A stretch of 64,000 nt of DNA, taken from positions 62,001 to 126,000 of the forward strand of contig NZ_LECW02000022.1 of NCBI RefSeq assembly GCF_001042475.2. The letters are read 5' to 3'. The stretch is from Bacillus glycinifermentans (GTDB lineage Bacteria; Bacillota; Bacilli; Bacillales; Bacillaceae). How positions within the stretch are numbered: position 1 is the first letter of the stretch; the number at the start of each line of letters is the position of its first letter. Below, piece by piece: positions 63,214-64,000 of this stretch. The notes beneath the pieces were generated by a model. The model was not told the DNA's origin, made no database searches, and was given only the letters and a program-made list of their open reading frames with translations. The position numbers and the translations under genes were made by a program.

Positions 63214-64000
63214 TCAATGCACATTAAAATATCTGGCTTCAGGGTGTGAGACGACGATCGCCGATACGGAGGCTTCAGGCTCCATCATAAACCCGTCTGT
63301 CAAATGAATGCCGATCCCTTCCGGCTGAATGAGCCTGAACAGCTTTTCCTGATCCTCAAGGTTCGGACACGCCGGATATCCGAAGGAATAGCGCTGCCCT
63401 TGGTACTTCGCCTGAAAACGCTGCTCCATCGTGAAGTCAGGTGCATCAGGGAAGCCCCAGCGGTCGCGGATGATTTGATGCGTCCGCTCGGCGAGCCCTT
63501 CGGCAAGCTCGAGGGCGAGGGCCTGGACCGCATGGCTTTTTAAATAGTCGCCTTCAGCTTTAAAGCGGTTCGCAATTTCCCTCACGTGTCTGCCCGCGGT
63601 CACCGCGAAGAATGACACATAATCAAGCTCGCCTTTCGGCCGTATATAATCGGAAATACAGCGGAACGGAAGCTTCTCCTGCCTCGGAAAAACAAACGTT
63701 TCAAGAATCTTGTCATGATTTCCGGGATCAAGGATATGAAGCGCGTCGCCTTCGCTGTACGCCGGGAAAAATTGATATACGACGGCGGGATCGAACCAGC
63801 CGTGCTTTTTCCCTTCGAAGAGCAATCCGTCGATTAATGCCTTCAGCTCAAGCGCTTTCGCATTTTTTTCAGCCAGCAGCTTTTTCACTTTTCCTTTCAA
63901 ACCGAGGTGATGGCCGATGAGCATTTGTTCATTTACATACGGCACAATATAGGAAAGGTCAATGTTTTTAAAATAATGCCGCTTTAAATCTTCCGGCTGA
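63214..64000 (-). CDS. metH: Cobalamin-dependent methionine synthase MetH, C-terminal part (cut by window end)
   Basis: About 262 residues of the C-terminal end; the reading frame is open to the right edge of the window. This part is the activation domain that binds S-adenosylmethionine: DGLLFEGKKHGWFDPAVVYQ, DYVSFFAVTAGRHVREI, RFQAKYQGQRYSFGYPACP and IGIHLTDGFMMEPEASVS. The GTG at 63945 is internal, not a start. MetH makes methionine from homocysteine with B12. Ends 18 bp before the yitI ATG. Only the C-terminal fifth is visible, so integrity of the whole gene is unknown. Confidence 0.9.
   Translation of the reverse strand, partial: QPEDLKRHYFKNIDLSYIVPYVNEQMLIGHHLGLKGKVKKLLAEKNAKALELKALIDGLLFEGKKHGWFDPAVVYQFFPAYSEGDALHILDPGNHDKILETFVFPRQEKLPFRCISDYIRPKGELDYVSFFAVTAGRHVREIANRFKAEGDYLKSHAVQALALELAEGLAERTHQIIRDRWGFPDAPDFTMEQRFQAKYQGQRYSFGYPACPNLEDQEKLFRLIQPEGIGIHLTDGFMMEPEASVSAIVVSHPEARYFNVH

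Noticed and set aside
63945-64000. GTG 63945 as start of a 243-aa protein
   Set aside because: The frame stays open to the window edge and the sequence is the interior of the MetH activation region.

Overview
The window reads as chromosomal DNA of a low-to-mid G+C Bacillus of the B. licheniformis clade (B. licheniformis, paralicheniformis, haynesii or sonorensis type; the exact species cannot be fixed from sequence alone). The backbone follows the B. subtilis comK-yhj-addAB-sbcDC-gerP-yis-yit order, sporulation and germination genes are abundant (gerP, cotJ, CotH family, asnO, a gerA-type receptor), and Bacillus-style ribosome binding sites and intrinsic terminators are everywhere. The msm/mel sugar operon, modAB, epr, cotJ and the siderophore operon are additions relative to the B. 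subtilis order as I know it.

Layout. 1-2.4 kb: comK (intact), yhjD, yhjE, sipV. 2.4-5.9 kb: the secreted protease gene epr, a gene-poor 0.7 kb gap, and a Rap phosphatase gene with no phr. 5.9-11.5 kb: the msmR-msmE-amyD-amyC-melA alpha-galactoside operon with a cre site. 11.5-16.5 kb: an AbrB-family membrane protein, cotJABC, an acyl-CoA synthetase behind a near-perfect FapR box, and a decayed MFS transporter. 16.8-22 kb: a VanW-type protein, a two-component system, the ferritin-like yhjR, and modAB. 22-33.9 kb: the recombination/repair cluster addB-addA-sbcD-sbcC. 33.9-41.9 kb: gerPABCDEF (including small gerPD), yisI, the CotH-family yisJ with a divergent bipolar repeat protein, yisK, a leader-peptide attenuator in front of an RsgA-like GTPase, yisL and yisN. 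42-47.4 kb: asnO, yisQ, yisR, a GNAT gene and the relic of degA. 47.4-51.9 kb: a methyltransferase and a gerA-type receptor operon whose C subunit is frameshifted. 52-54.1 kb: yisU and yisV, divergent. 54.3-62.7 kb: a six-gene Fur-regulated NIS siderophore operon in the same gene order as rhbABCDEF. 62.8-64 kb: yitI and the C-terminal part of metH, cut by the window end.

How the genes work together. The siderophore operon would make 1,3-diaminopropane from diaminobutyrate, N-hydroxylate and acetylate it, and join two arms to citrate, giving a schizokinen-like hydroxamate. The msm operon imports alpha-galactosides and hydrolyses them with MelA, using a shared ATPase encoded elsewhere. AddAB and SbcCD process DNA ends. 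The many sporulation genes cover coat assembly (CotJ, YisJ and its repeat-protein neighbour), phosphorelay control (Rap, YisI) and germination (GerP, GerA-type receptor).

Most unusual points: (1) a 21-codon leader ORF with mutually exclusive antiterminator and terminator stems upstream of a second RsgA-type ribosome GTPase; (2) a CotG-like acidic/basic hexapeptide-repeat protein divergent from a CotH-family kinase; (3) a FapR operator on an acyl-CoA synthetase gene; (4) a one-base frameshift in the germinant receptor C subunit; (5) recognisable relics of degA and an MFS transporter.
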